From positions 1-41,208 of IMG/VR virus record IMGVR_UViG_3300027896_000093: 41,208 bases of DNA, one strand, 5' to 3'. Within the stretch, counting starts at the first letter, position 1. The number at the start of each line of letters is the position of its first letter. Of this stretch, positions 33,511-41,208 are shown in pieces. This DNA comes from a virus. The notes beneath the pieces are model-generated. The model did not search any database. It was given only the letters and a program-made list of their open reading frames with translations, and was not told the DNA's origin. Made by a program: the position numbers and the translations under genes.

Positions 33511-34068
33511 TCATTCCCAAATTATTAATCTAAACGTCACAATTAACGTAGCCGTAGTTGGCATATTAATAGGAAAGGTCAGATAATTTATTAAAGTACC
33601 AGAATTTGCTGATAAATCAGCATCCCCTCCGAACATTCCAAATTCTAAAATATTTCCTGTGATCTCAGCTGCACTAAAATAAGTAACCGTTTCTATAGCG
33701 TGAATAGGTAATCCTGACATCATTATGTTATTAAATTCTATTTGTGAAGTAATAGGAAGACCGTTTGGTTTTATATAGTTAAGACTATAAAAAGGCTTTC
33801 GATACACCTCATTTACCAATAAGGTCTGATCAGGAGTTGGGGCAGGTGGATTTAAAGGATCCCAAGCACCACCTCTTCCAAGAGCTAAGAACTTTAAACC
33901 ACCAGCGACTGTACCAGAAGCAAAGAGACTGGCTATTAAAGTAGCAGATGTGTTTACAATTACATTTTTACAAATATAAGTCTCTATTGAGCCGTTTTCA
34001 TGTTTTAGTTCAAATTTAAATTCTCCTTTTAAATTACCTAAATTTTCGTGAATTAAAAAGCTGTCCAT
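33511..34068 (-). CDS. Fibre/collar-like structural protein, paralog 1
   Basis: 185 residues from ATG 34068; a TTG-initiated frame five codons longer (34083) exists, but alignment with the paralog supports the ATG. Neither start has a clear ribosome binding site. Motifs: LKGEFKFELKHENGSIETY, KNVIVNTSATLIASLFASG, FLALGRGGAWDPLNPPAPTP, LEFGMFGGDADLSANSGTLI. It is the first of the two tandem copies behind the wedge protein gene. Duplication with divergence suggests hetero-oligomers or alternative fibres. The role is inferred from position only. Confidence 0.55.
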   Translation of the reverse strand: MDSFLIHENLGNLKGEFKFELKHENGSIETYICKNVIVNTSATLIASLFASGTVAGGLKFLALGRGGAWDPLNPPAPTPDQTLLVNEVYRKPFYSLNYIKPNGLPITSQIEFNNIMMSGLPIHAIETVTYFSAAEITGNILEFGMFGGDADLSANSGTLINYLTFPINMPTTATLIVTFRLIIWE

Positions 34069-34104
34069 ACAGGAATGATACAAATTATTTGTTGATTATT
34101 TAAC

Positions 34105-36240
34105 CTAAACAGGCCTTATTTCAATAACATCAGTAATTGTGTGATATACTGTTGAATTAATAAGTGGCTCTAAAGCATTTAAGCTATGATATACTGGCTG
34201 CGGTGATACTGCCCCAAGATTTTTATAATTTAGAGTAAATGGCCCCACAGCTACAATATGATTAGTGTAGTCTATTATATAATCAGAATCTGTTAAAATA
34301 TTATGAGGAAGCAGTTTAGTATTGTTTGTTTCACTATTGTTGCTATAGAACCAATCGCCATTAAATAGTTCTTGATTTACTTCATCTATTTGAATAGGAG
34401 AACCGTATGCAGAGTTATCAGGTAATTCGTCCTGAATAGCTAAATTTAAGTCCTCTTCATAAAGAGCATCTATATCTATTTGATAATTAGCACTATCAGT
34501 GCCCCAAATCTTATCTCCATTATTAGATTGTGAGGAGTTTGTAAAGAAATGACTATTATAAGTCATACTGATTTTTCGTAAATTCTCTGAAGCTAGCCTA
34601 AATTCAAATTGCACATTATCAGATACACAAATAGTTGTAAGAGAGTCTACCCCGCCATTATCTTGTGCTGTTATGTCAAGACCACTATAGAAAGGATAAT
34701 AATCTGGCTTATGGATATCCCCAAAAAGTCTATCCTCTTTCACATTTAAATGAAAATTTGTAGCATTTAATATAAATTGCTGTCCTGTTAATTTTCTCCA
34801 AAAATCCTTTTTCTCAAGAGATTTTGACACAAGCGGTGTCTTGGGACCTAATACTGTACTATACTGAGATTTAATTAAAGTAGCATCATTTAATCTGTTT
34901 CTAAGACCTAGTTGATTAAATAAAAGAGTCTCAGGACAGTTTGTAACAGAAGAGTCAAAAAGTTCAAAACCTATATATTTATAATCAATTTTTAAAGGCG
35001 GTCTAAGCTCTAATGAGGAATTAGGATATAGTACAGATTTATAGGAAAACTCTGTAGCTGTATCTTTCCAATGATTTAAAACAGTATCGTAATTATTTGT
35101 CTGAAGAAATCCTACATAACCTTTTACATAGTAATAGTCTATTGTGACAGTTGATCCCACTGGTGGTATATTTCTTAAAGTCACAACCCCTGAAAGGGGT
35201 ATAATTGCTGTTATTTCCACAGCAATATTGTTTACTTTTACAATTACATCAGATATTTCAGCTAAAGTACCATCAGGCTTACAAATAGGCCCATGATGTG
35301 TGTGATAATCATAAAGAGAAATACTAGACCAAGTACCACCCAACCCGCTTTTTACATATCTTGGAGAAGCTTGTTCTGTTATGTCTTCTCCAAGTATTTG
35401 TGAAATTGGAGTATTACAGTTTTTATTGCGAAGATCTTCATAATAATAACTATATAAATCATAATGGGTTGTGTCACATATTGAGGTATTAGCTTGTTTA
35501 GATTTTATATTAAAGCCATCATGAGATATTATAGGTTGTCCGTGAGGATCTACAAGCTCTACACAGCCTTTTCTATATATATCAAAAGATTCTTGAAATA
35601 AAATATTGGTTTCATAAAAAGTATGGGCAGGTTTTATAATACCTAAAAGAAAAGCTGTTTGTTGTTGTATATAAGCTATATCTTGAGTAATTGAGGTGTC
35701 TATAGCAAAAGAAAACATAAACTGTTTGGAAATATCAGCAACACCTAAACGATCTAATAAATAATATTCTGTAATAGCTATCGGTATATTTAAAAATCTT
35801 TTTAATACACTTTCTATATTACTTTTTGTACTACCACCAAAATAGGCTTGTACAATAGAAAGCAAAAAGTTTTTAAATTGTATATCTGAAGAATTGGTGA
35901 GGGCAAACCTGTTATAAGGAAATAAAAAACTAGCTATGTTTTGAGAAAGGTACTCTCCCCTAGTATCATCAAAAATTATATCAGAAATAATTTTATTGGT
36001 CATCTCTAAGAACTTGGCTGATTCAAAAGAATAAGCTCTTAAATCTGAAGCATATGCTGGGCCTAAAGCTTCAGAAATATATGAACTGTCTAAGAGACTT
36101 ATTAAGCCACTAGTTTTAGAAAATAGACTAGCATTATCATAACTTTTAAGAAGCCCAAATCGGGTTTCGGCTATAGCATTTACCGCTTTACGGAATTCTT
36201 TTGAATCTAATAGACCCTTTCTGCTTCCATTAAATGCCAT
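34105..36240 (-). CDS. Baseplate wedge protein, gpI/gp7-like
   Basis: 711 residues, starting three bases after the J-like gene. The first 240 residues are helical; FLNIPIAITEYYLLDRLG and the segment DIAYIQQQTAFLLGIIKPAH...YET resemble the IKPAHT-type motif of tail protein I / wedge gp7-type proteins. Residues about 300-380 hold beta strands and an unusual SLYDYHTHHGPICKPDG stretch. The C-terminal 300 residues are beta-rich and polar. The neighbouring J-like gene supports the call because J and I are normally adjacent. The protein would link wedges to fibres. gp7 of T4 is about 1030 residues, gpI of P2 about 180, so this is an intermediate or divergent member. Confidence 0.5.
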   Translation of the reverse strand: MAFNGSRKGLLDSKEFRKAVNAIAETRFGLLKSYDNASLFSKTSGLISLLDSSYISEALGPAYASDLRAYSFESAKFLEMTNKIISDIIFDDTRGEYLSQNIASFLFPYNRFALTNSSDIQFKNFLLSIVQAYFGGSTKSNIESVLKRFLNIPIAITEYYLLDRLGVADISKQFMFSFAIDTSITQDIAYIQQQTAFLLGIIKPAHTFYETNILFQESFDIYRKGCVELVDPHGQPIISHDGFNIKSKQANTSICDTTHYDLYSYYYEDLRNKNCNTPISQILGEDITEQASPRYVKSGLGGTWSSISLYDYHTHHGPICKPDGTLAEISDVIVKVNNIAVEITAIIPLSGVVTLRNIPPVGSTVTIDYYYVKGYVGFLQTNNYDTVLNHWKDTATEFSYKSVLYPNSSLELRPPLKIDYKYIGFELFDSSVTNCPETLLFNQLGLRNRLNDATLIKSQYSTVLGPKTPLVSKSLEKKDFWRKLTGQQFILNATNFHLNVKEDRLFGDIHKPDYYPFYSGLDITAQDNGGVDSLTTICVSDNVQFEFRLASENLRKISMTYNSHFFTNSSQSNNGDKIWGTDSANYQIDIDALYEEDLNLAIQDELPDNSAYGSPIQIDEVNQELFNGDWFYSNNSETNNTKLLPHNILTDSDYIIDYTNHIVAVGPFTLNYKNLGAVSPQPVYHSLNALEPLINSTVYHTITDVIEIRPV

Positions 36241-36243
36241 GTT

Positions 36244-39200
36244 TTAGAATCCACTAAATTTTTTCTTAAAAGCATAAGAAATTACTAATGAGCCAACCAA
36301 AGCTTGTTCTATATCTGAACAATTAATATCTCTTGCACCTGCAGCATTTTCGACTAAATAGGTAACGGTATAATTGCTAGTAAGTTTATCATTTGTTGTA
36401 GATAATATTACATGACCATCTGCTGCAATATACGCTCTGTTAGATCCTTGTGCAACAGCATTTGCGCTATCTACAATTTCAAGTTCTAAATCATTTTCAA
36501 AAACACCTCTAAATTCTGTGGTTGGGCCACCTCCAGCAGATGTTTCCCAATTTAATTTAGCAGTACTTTTATATGAGTTGCTGATGTCTATTTGATAAAG
36601 TGTCCAAGATGTGTTTAAAGATTCTCTTAATACCAGACTTCCGTTAGCCTTTACCATTTTCGAAAAAGGAACAACTACGTAATATACCCCAGTTACGCTT
36701 TCAATTATGTCAATTATGTCAGATTGATAAACCGATTCTCCAAGCTGCTTAGAGGCCAAAAATTTAGCAATTTCTGTTCTTATTTTTCTATCTACGGTAC
36801 CTTGATCTACACCCTCTTCTAAAACAACAGTCATATCAAAGTCTATATAAGTTTGAACAGCGGATTTTACAACAACATCTGCAGTAAGATGTTTCATGGT
36901 ATTTACACGCTCTTGTACATTATTTAAAAGAGAATTCACAGCATATGTGACTATAAAATTTTCACCACAAGCATAAGAAATATACACCGTCGACCCATTA
37001 GAGATATGGCTGCTTGCAGTTCTTTTAATTGTTGTTTTTACCGCTTCTGATCCCGCACTCATTATGTAATCTATATCTTTTATATAAGTAACAGTGTGTG
37101 CTTGGTTTGTTACTACAACACTTGTGTTATCTACCCCATACTTTGTTAAAGATATTTCATTTTCTCCTGTCATTATCCAAGATTCGTCTGTTATATGAAT
37201 AAGGACTCCGTTAGGCACCCCATTGTAGTATAGTAATTGCATTTGGTCTTTAGCTGCGGTTGATCTTCCAAATTTAAGCGGATCCTCTAAATGCTGTAGT
37301 TGATAATTATTTACACTTAGTGTACCGGCAGTTTCTCCGACAACAGCTGTTATGGAATCAACAGATTGATTAGCAAATATATAAGGATCAGAGTCTCTAT
37401 ATCGATAAGCTATTTGAATGACATCTGATGGACTTAGACCTATAAAAATATTAGCTGCAAGGGTGCTGTCTAAATCTATCACATTTCCGTCACCGCTTAT
37501 TATATATCCAATAGTGTCATAATTTGCAGACTTCGAGACATTTTTTACCTGAATGACATCGAATATAGGCTTATCAATTGTGATATTAGGATTTGTAAGT
37601 CTAAATTGAAAGTGTGAGGCGCTTTGAATAAGTGCTTGTTCTTGTTTTACTGTAGCGTATAAAAATCCAAAAGTATCTTGATACTGTTCTTGTACGGCAC
37701 CTTCTATATAAATATCTACTTTTCCATATACATGGATTTTTCGTAAGGGATCTATATCTCGTTGCATTAAGGGCTCGCCAGCACTTATAATTTTTCCTCT
37801 TGCTACATTAGGAGTACCTAGTGTATTTGCCAGATATCCAGCTTCTGTTCCTGCATCTACAGAAGCGAAAGCTAAGATAGCTCTTTCAGCTAACTTTTCA
37901 TTGGTCTCAATATCTTGTCCAAATTCTGTAGGGTTAGGGTTTGTTACAGCAAATACGTTATCGACCCCGCTTACTATTACATTTATTTTTGTAGCATCGA
38001 CGTTTCCTGCGCTACCTTCTTTAAGAGCTTGAATATCTAAAAGAATTTCATATCTGTCTGTTGCTGAATTATAATAGTCACTTAAATTTGAAATAGGTAA
38101 AGTAAAAGATGTTGTTGTTATAAACTGTACTGATGCAGTAGTCTCATCAGATAGTGTTTCTATAGTAGATCCAGCTGCTATATTAGCATCTGAAGTAGGG
38201 GTTGTTCTAGTATAAAACAACGCTTGTCCAATAGCTTTTTGTGCTTCATTTCTGTGGACATTTACATTTCCAGCTAATTTTGTAAAAGCGTTATCTATTA
38301 CTGTTTGTACCTGATCTGCTTGATCATCTGTTAATAGTAATGCTTCTTTTAATTTTAATTTTAAAGGTGATGTGAGGACATCATCAGATATGCCATCATT
38401 GTTACTGTCATCAAAGGCTAAAAGAGTAAGAAAGGACTGAGAGCGGTGTTGGAAATCTTGTATAATATAAAGTCTTTCAAATTCGTCTGATGGCGGATTA
38501 ATGTGTATATCTCTTGTAACTGTCCCAGGTTTTACATCAGCCTCAGAATGTGATTTCAATATTTCATCAATAAGACTTTCTTGGACATCTAAAGTTGTGC
38601 GTGCTGGTAAATCTGTTACAGAGGTGTCTATTAGTAAAGGCTTATCTCCCAATTCAGCACTGTATGGAGACTCTACCATCACACTATTGGCTGAATCAAA
38701 AGCTAATGCGGTGACCACATAATGATTTGGCTCACTTAAAGGATTTAAGCCTAGAGGTTGATCTACTCTATTATGTATATAAGAATAGTAATAATTTTTT
38801 CTGACATCTTCTACTATGTATGTTTTTCTTATATTTCCTGATACTTCCTGAGTCTCTGAAAGCAGTACATTATTTTCCTTAAAAAAATCAGAATCTGTCA
38901 CTAGACCGTTTGTATTAAGTAGTGTGAATCCGTTTACACCGCCGCCAACCTCTTCAGATCCATAAAAATTATAACCAAGTATGTTGGGTTCAGGATTCTT
39001 AATCACAGATATTTTAACAGAATTTTTAGATCTTTCCAAAATAATACTAGTTGGAGAACTTACCTCAAGGTTTAAATCAGCATCAGGAGTATAAGTGACT
39101 GTTATTGTATCAGGTACACTTGCTCTGTTAGAAAAATCAATAGACACTACATTGAATATATTGTCACCCTCTGTAAGCATTGTGACAAAAGTCCATGTTG

Positions 39201-39354
39201 TTGTTCCGGAGGCATAGGCAACTCCAGCTAGACTATTATTTACTTGAATTTGCTTTGTTGAGAGATCAGCAATACCTTTTAAAGTAATATTTTCAGCATT
39301 TGTACTGAATCCAGCTGTAGTAGTTGGAAATGTGATTATTGGAGCTATAGCCAA
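36244..39354 (-). CDS. Baseplate J/gp6-like wedge protein with N-terminal Ig/FN3 modules
   Basis: 1036 residues. TTG start (39354) with AAGGAG six bases upstream. Residues about 1-90 are an Ig-like domain (IAPIITFPTTTAGF...LKGIADLSTKQIQVNNSL), shared with the giant + strand protein. Residues about 95-250 look FN3-like (NPEPNILGYNFYG). The Baseplate_J core lies at about 420-600: GSAGNVDATKINVIVSGVDN, NPNPTEFGQDIETNEKLAER, AGTEAGYLANTL and VARGKIISAGEP. The C-terminal part carries the helical tail usual in J-type proteins (VDQGTVDRKIRTEIAKFLAS). It forms the wedge ring around the hub. P2 gpJ is about 300 residues and T4 gp6 about 660; the extra length is mainly N-terminal. Confidence 0.8.
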   Translation of the reverse strand: MAIAPIITFPTTTAGFSTNAENITLKGIADLSTKQIQVNNSLAGVAYASGTTTWTFVTMLTEGDNIFNVVSIDFSNRASVPDTITVTYTPDADLNLEVSSPTSIILERSKNSVKISVIKNPEPNILGYNFYGSEEVGGGVNGFTLLNTNGLVTDSDFFKENNVLLSETQEVSGNIRKTYIVEDVRKNYYYSYIHNRVDQPLGLNPLSEPNHYVVTALAFDSANSVMVESPYSAELGDKPLLIDTSVTDLPARTTLDVQESLIDEILKSHSEADVKPGTVTRDIHINPPSDEFERLYIIQDFQHRSQSFLTLLAFDDSNNDGISDDVLTSPLKLKLKEALLLTDDQADQVQTVIDNAFTKLAGNVNVHRNEAQKAIGQALFYTRTTPTSDANIAAGSTIETLSDETTASVQFITTTSFTLPISNLSDYYNSATDRYEILLDIQALKEGSAGNVDATKINVIVSGVDNVFAVTNPNPTEFGQDIETNEKLAERAILAFASVDAGTEAGYLANTLGTPNVARGKIISAGEPLMQRDIDPLRKIHVYGKVDIYIEGAVQEQYQDTFGFLYATVKQEQALIQSASHFQFRLTNPNITIDKPIFDVIQVKNVSKSANYDTIGYIISGDGNVIDLDSTLAANIFIGLSPSDVIQIAYRYRDSDPYIFANQSVDSITAVVGETAGTLSVNNYQLQHLEDPLKFGRSTAAKDQMQLLYYNGVPNGVLIHITDESWIMTGENEISLTKYGVDNTSVVVTNQAHTVTYIKDIDYIMSAGSEAVKTTIKRTASSHISNGSTVYISYACGENFIVTYAVNSLLNNVQERVNTMKHLTADVVVKSAVQTYIDFDMTVVLEEGVDQGTVDRKIRTEIAKFLASKQLGESVYQSDIIDIIESVTGVYYVVVPFSKMVKANGSLVLRESLNTSWTLYQIDISNSYKSTAKLNWETSAGGGPTTEFRGVFENDLELEIVDSANAVAQGSNRAYIAADGHVILSTTNDKLTSNYTVTYLVENAAGARDINCSDIEQALVGSLVISYAFKKKFSGF

Positions 39355-39360
39355 AATAAT

Positions 39361-39391
39361 CTCCTTAGGATAGATTTAGAATCCTAAAGAG
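39361..39391 (-). promoter_or_regulatory. RNA hairpin covering the ribosome binding site of the J-like gene
   Basis: Read on the minus strand, CTCTTTAGGAT (39391-39381) pairs with ATCCTAAGGAG (39371-39361) across a 9-base loop. All 11 positions pair in RNA, one as a G-U wobble, and the AAGGAG ribosome binding site lies fully in the downstream arm. On the plus strand the wobble is a C/A mismatch, so the stem suits minus-strand RNA. A terminator is less likely, because no solid U-run follows. Confidence 0.5.
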
Positions 39392-39421
39392 CTTATAAAT
39401 TAATTGATAATTTATTCTATT

Positions 39422-41208
39422 TTAAAACAATCCCTTAAACAACATTTTTTGCAAGTCTTCTTCTGTGATTACTTTTGTACCATATGCTGTTGCTTTTTGA
39501 GCTTTTGAAGAACTAGAATTAGCATTTTTCATAACCAAATAGGTGAGAGTCTTGGTCACACCATTAGATATCCTGCCGCCTTTTTCTTTTATTTTGTCCT
39601 CAAGCTGGTTATTTCGAAAGCCGGTAAAACAGAACGACTGACCCGAAAATTCTCCTGAATACTTTTTTAAAGACGTATATTCTAAAATTTCTTTTATCAA
39701 ATCTTTGTTGCTTTGAATTCCTTCATAAATATAAGTAGCTAGAGTATCCTCAAAACCGTCCAGTTTTAATATATCTTCTTTTTTAATAAGCAAAAGCGCA
39801 TCTAAGTCATAGGTGTCTCCTAGAATTTCAGCTCTTTTTGTACTTAAATTTCTTATATTTAGCCCCGCCAGTAACTCTGCTATGGTAATTTCTTTCTTTT
39901 CGTGTAATTGCTTTAAAGCCCTGACAGCACTGCGCTCACCCTGTCTATCCAAAATTGATATATCTTCAGCGGTAAGCTTATAGAAGTCTGTGATTTTATT
40001 GAGTTTTCCCGCAGAATTTAATTGTTCAATTAACTTAGTGCCGAAATCTTTTATATTTAAGACATCTAGCCAATGTTCTAATGATTTCAACAGTTTGGCT
40101 TCACAATTTTCATTTTTACAATAAAGAATACTTTCTGTTTTTTCAAGTATTCCTCCACAGTCGGGACAACTCTTTGGAATTTCTATCTTTTTACAATCAT
40201 TATGCCGTATGACCTCTACTATTTTAGGTATCACGTCCTTCGATCTTACAATTTTTATATCATCATTAATATGGATTCCAAGACGCTCTATTTCATCAAA
40301 ATTATGTAAGGTAATCCTTGAAATGGTCACCCCCGCACATTCGACTGGTAGTATAAAAGCTACAGGTGTAATAGCACCTGTTCTTCCACACTGATACTTT
40401 ACGTCTAATAAAGTGCTTTCGGCAACTTTAGACTCAAATTTGTACTTTCTGGCATATTCAGGATAATAGATATCTGATGTAATTTCATCTTGTCTCTTTT
40501 TATCATTTATATTTACTACAAGGCCATCTAACTCATAATCTAGCTTATCACGTACCTCTTCTTCATATTTCTTATGCAGTGCAATAAGAGTCTGTATATT
40601 AATTTTATAAAATCTAGGAGTTTTTAGCTTTAATGTATCCTTTATATAGCCCAGCATATCGTATTCTGTATTAAAAGATACACCATATAGCTTATAAAAG
40701 AATATAGAAAGATGTTCTGCGCCTTGTCCATCGAGGCGTCTCATAAGTCCTACAGCACCGTTTCTAGGATTTTTATATTGTGGGAAGTGTGTGTTCCATG
40801 TGGAACATAAAAGCACTATTTCTCCTCTAAGATGCCCTGTAAAAGGTACTGGTAATTTTTGTGCCATACCTTGCATTTTTAAGACATTACGCGTCACATC
40901 TTCTCCAGTATCACCATCTCCACGAGTAATAGCTTTTATAAGCTGGCCTTGGTGAAAGGTAATACTTATAGACAAGCCGTCTAATTTCTCGCTAGCACAT
41001 ACTTCATTTTCTTTTGAATATTTATCAGCCCATTTATAGATATCTTCTTCTGCTTCAAATTCAATAAGAGATCCCATTGGTATTTCGTGTTTTGCCTTTT
41101 CATAGCCTAATGCTGGAGTAGCACCTACTTCTTTTAAAAAGGGATCACTGGGATACTTTTCTTTATAGACCTTTTTTAGTTGATCATATTCATCATCTGA
41201 TACAAGAG
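39422..41208 (-). CDS. ligA: NAD+-dependent DNA ligase (5' end outside window)
   Basis: The ATG at 41077 is internal: the frame stays open to 41208 and reads SDDEYDQLKKVYKEKYPSDP, then GATPALGYEKAKHEIPMGSL, the NAD-binding domain Ia motif that precedes the adenylation domain. About 595 residues are visible. Motifs in order: EKLDGLS (AMP-lysine codon at about 40985-40987), RGDGDTGEDVTRN, RGEIV, NPRNGAVG, ELDGLVV, KYKF, an OB-fold (GRTGAITPVAFILP), a C-x2-C-x12-C-x4-C zinc finger (CPDC...CKNENC), a helix-hairpin-helix block, and a C-terminal BRCT domain at about 39431-39670. It seals nicks using NAD+, in replication or recombination. Bacterial LigA is about 670 residues, so the full gene is probably a little longer than what is seen. 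The J-like gene follows after 67 bases. Confidence 0.93.
   Translation of the reverse strand, partial: LVSDDEYDQLKKVYKEKYPSDPFLKEVGATPALGYEKAKHEIPMGSLIEFEAEEDIYKWADKYSKENEVCASEKLDGLSISITFHQGQLIKAITRGDGDTGEDVTRNVLKMQGMAQKLPVPFTGHLRGEIVLLCSTWNTHFPQYKNPRNGAVGLMRRLDGQGAEHLSIFFYKLYGVSFNTEYDMLGYIKDTLKLKTPRFYKINIQTLIALHKKYEEEVRDKLDYELDGLVVNINDKKRQDEITSDIYYPEYARKYKFESKVAESTLLDVKYQCGRTGAITPVAFILPVECAGVTISRITLHNFDEIERLGIHINDDIKIVRSKDVIPKIVEVIRHNDCKKIEIPKSCPDCGGILEKTESILYCKNENCEAKLLKSLEHWLDVLNIKDFGTKLIEQLNSAGKLNKITDFYKLTAEDISILDRQGERSAVRALKQLHEKKEITIAELLAGLNIRNLSTKRAEILGDTYDLDALLLIKKEDILKLDGFEDTLATYIYEGIQSNKDLIKEILEYTSLKKYSGEFSGQSFCFTGFRNNQLEDKIKEKGGRISNGVTKTLTYLVMKNANSSSSKAQKATAYGTKVITEEDLQKMLFKGLF

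Noticed and set aside
1-41208. CRISPR array, tRNA genes, insertion sequence or attachment site
   Set aside because: No regularly spaced repeats, no cloverleaf-like segment in the short gaps, no transposase or integrase frame, and no flanking repeats were seen.

Overview
The window is 41.2 kb of an AT-rich genome of a contractile-tailed bacteriophage (Caudoviricetes, myovirus type) or a prophage of one. The evidence is a nearly unbroken series of tail and baseplate genes: fibres, a pair of chaperone-like proteins, a tape measure, a hub, an OB-fold/beta-helix spike, a gp25-like wedge protein and a baseplate J-like wedge protein. The genes are tightly packed, with ATGA, TAATG and GTGA overlaps. 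Clear GGAG-type ribosome binding sites suggest a host that uses Shine-Dalgarno initiation. The host cannot be named from the sequence. TAA, TAG and TGA all act as stops. I see no tRNA, rRNA, CRISPR array, integrase or insertion sequence, and no gene-free stretch longer than about 115 bases.

Region by region. (1) 1-5435 (+): a cut-off fibre gene followed by four smaller fibre or structural genes; two of these share an N-terminal IWKSxMxWG tag. (2) 5440-9364 (+): an accessory cassette that runs straight on from the fibre genes. It holds a permuted NlpC/P60-like peptidase, a compact ATP-dependent DNA ligase, and a 750-residue protein that joins a LigD-like primase-polymerase, a LigD-like 3'-phosphoesterase and a pol-beta-type nucleotidyltransferase. 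Together these look like the parts of a bacterial LigD end-joining enzyme split over two genes with an extra catalytic domain; no Ku gene is visible. (3) 9417-9984 (+): a small doubtful gene and an HEIFH metallopeptidase-like gene. (4) 10098-21732 (+): two tail-chaperone-like proteins, the tape measure, two paralogous tube/hub-like proteins, a gpD/gp27-like hub, the spike and a three-repeat protein. (5) 21748-32834 (+): two giant modular virion proteins (about 1590 and 1534 residues), a 60-residue helical protein, a coiled-coil protein and the gp25-like wedge protein. (6) 32874-41208 (-): two paralogous fibre-like proteins, a gpI/gp7-like wedge protein, the J-like wedge protein and an NAD+-dependent DNA ligase whose 5' end lies outside the window.

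Most of the window builds the tail and baseplate. The DNA-end-processing genes sit inside this late structural cluster, and two ligases with different cofactors flank it. The points most worth following up are the split LigD-like cassette with its nucleotidyltransferase fusion, a 40-bp perfect inverted repeat inside the ATP-ligase coding sequence, a strand-specific RNA hairpin that would bury the ribosome binding site of the J-like gene, and a gene order consistent with an inversion of the J-I-fibre block next to the gp25-like gene. All functional calls come from reading sequence motifs by eye; no database search was possible.
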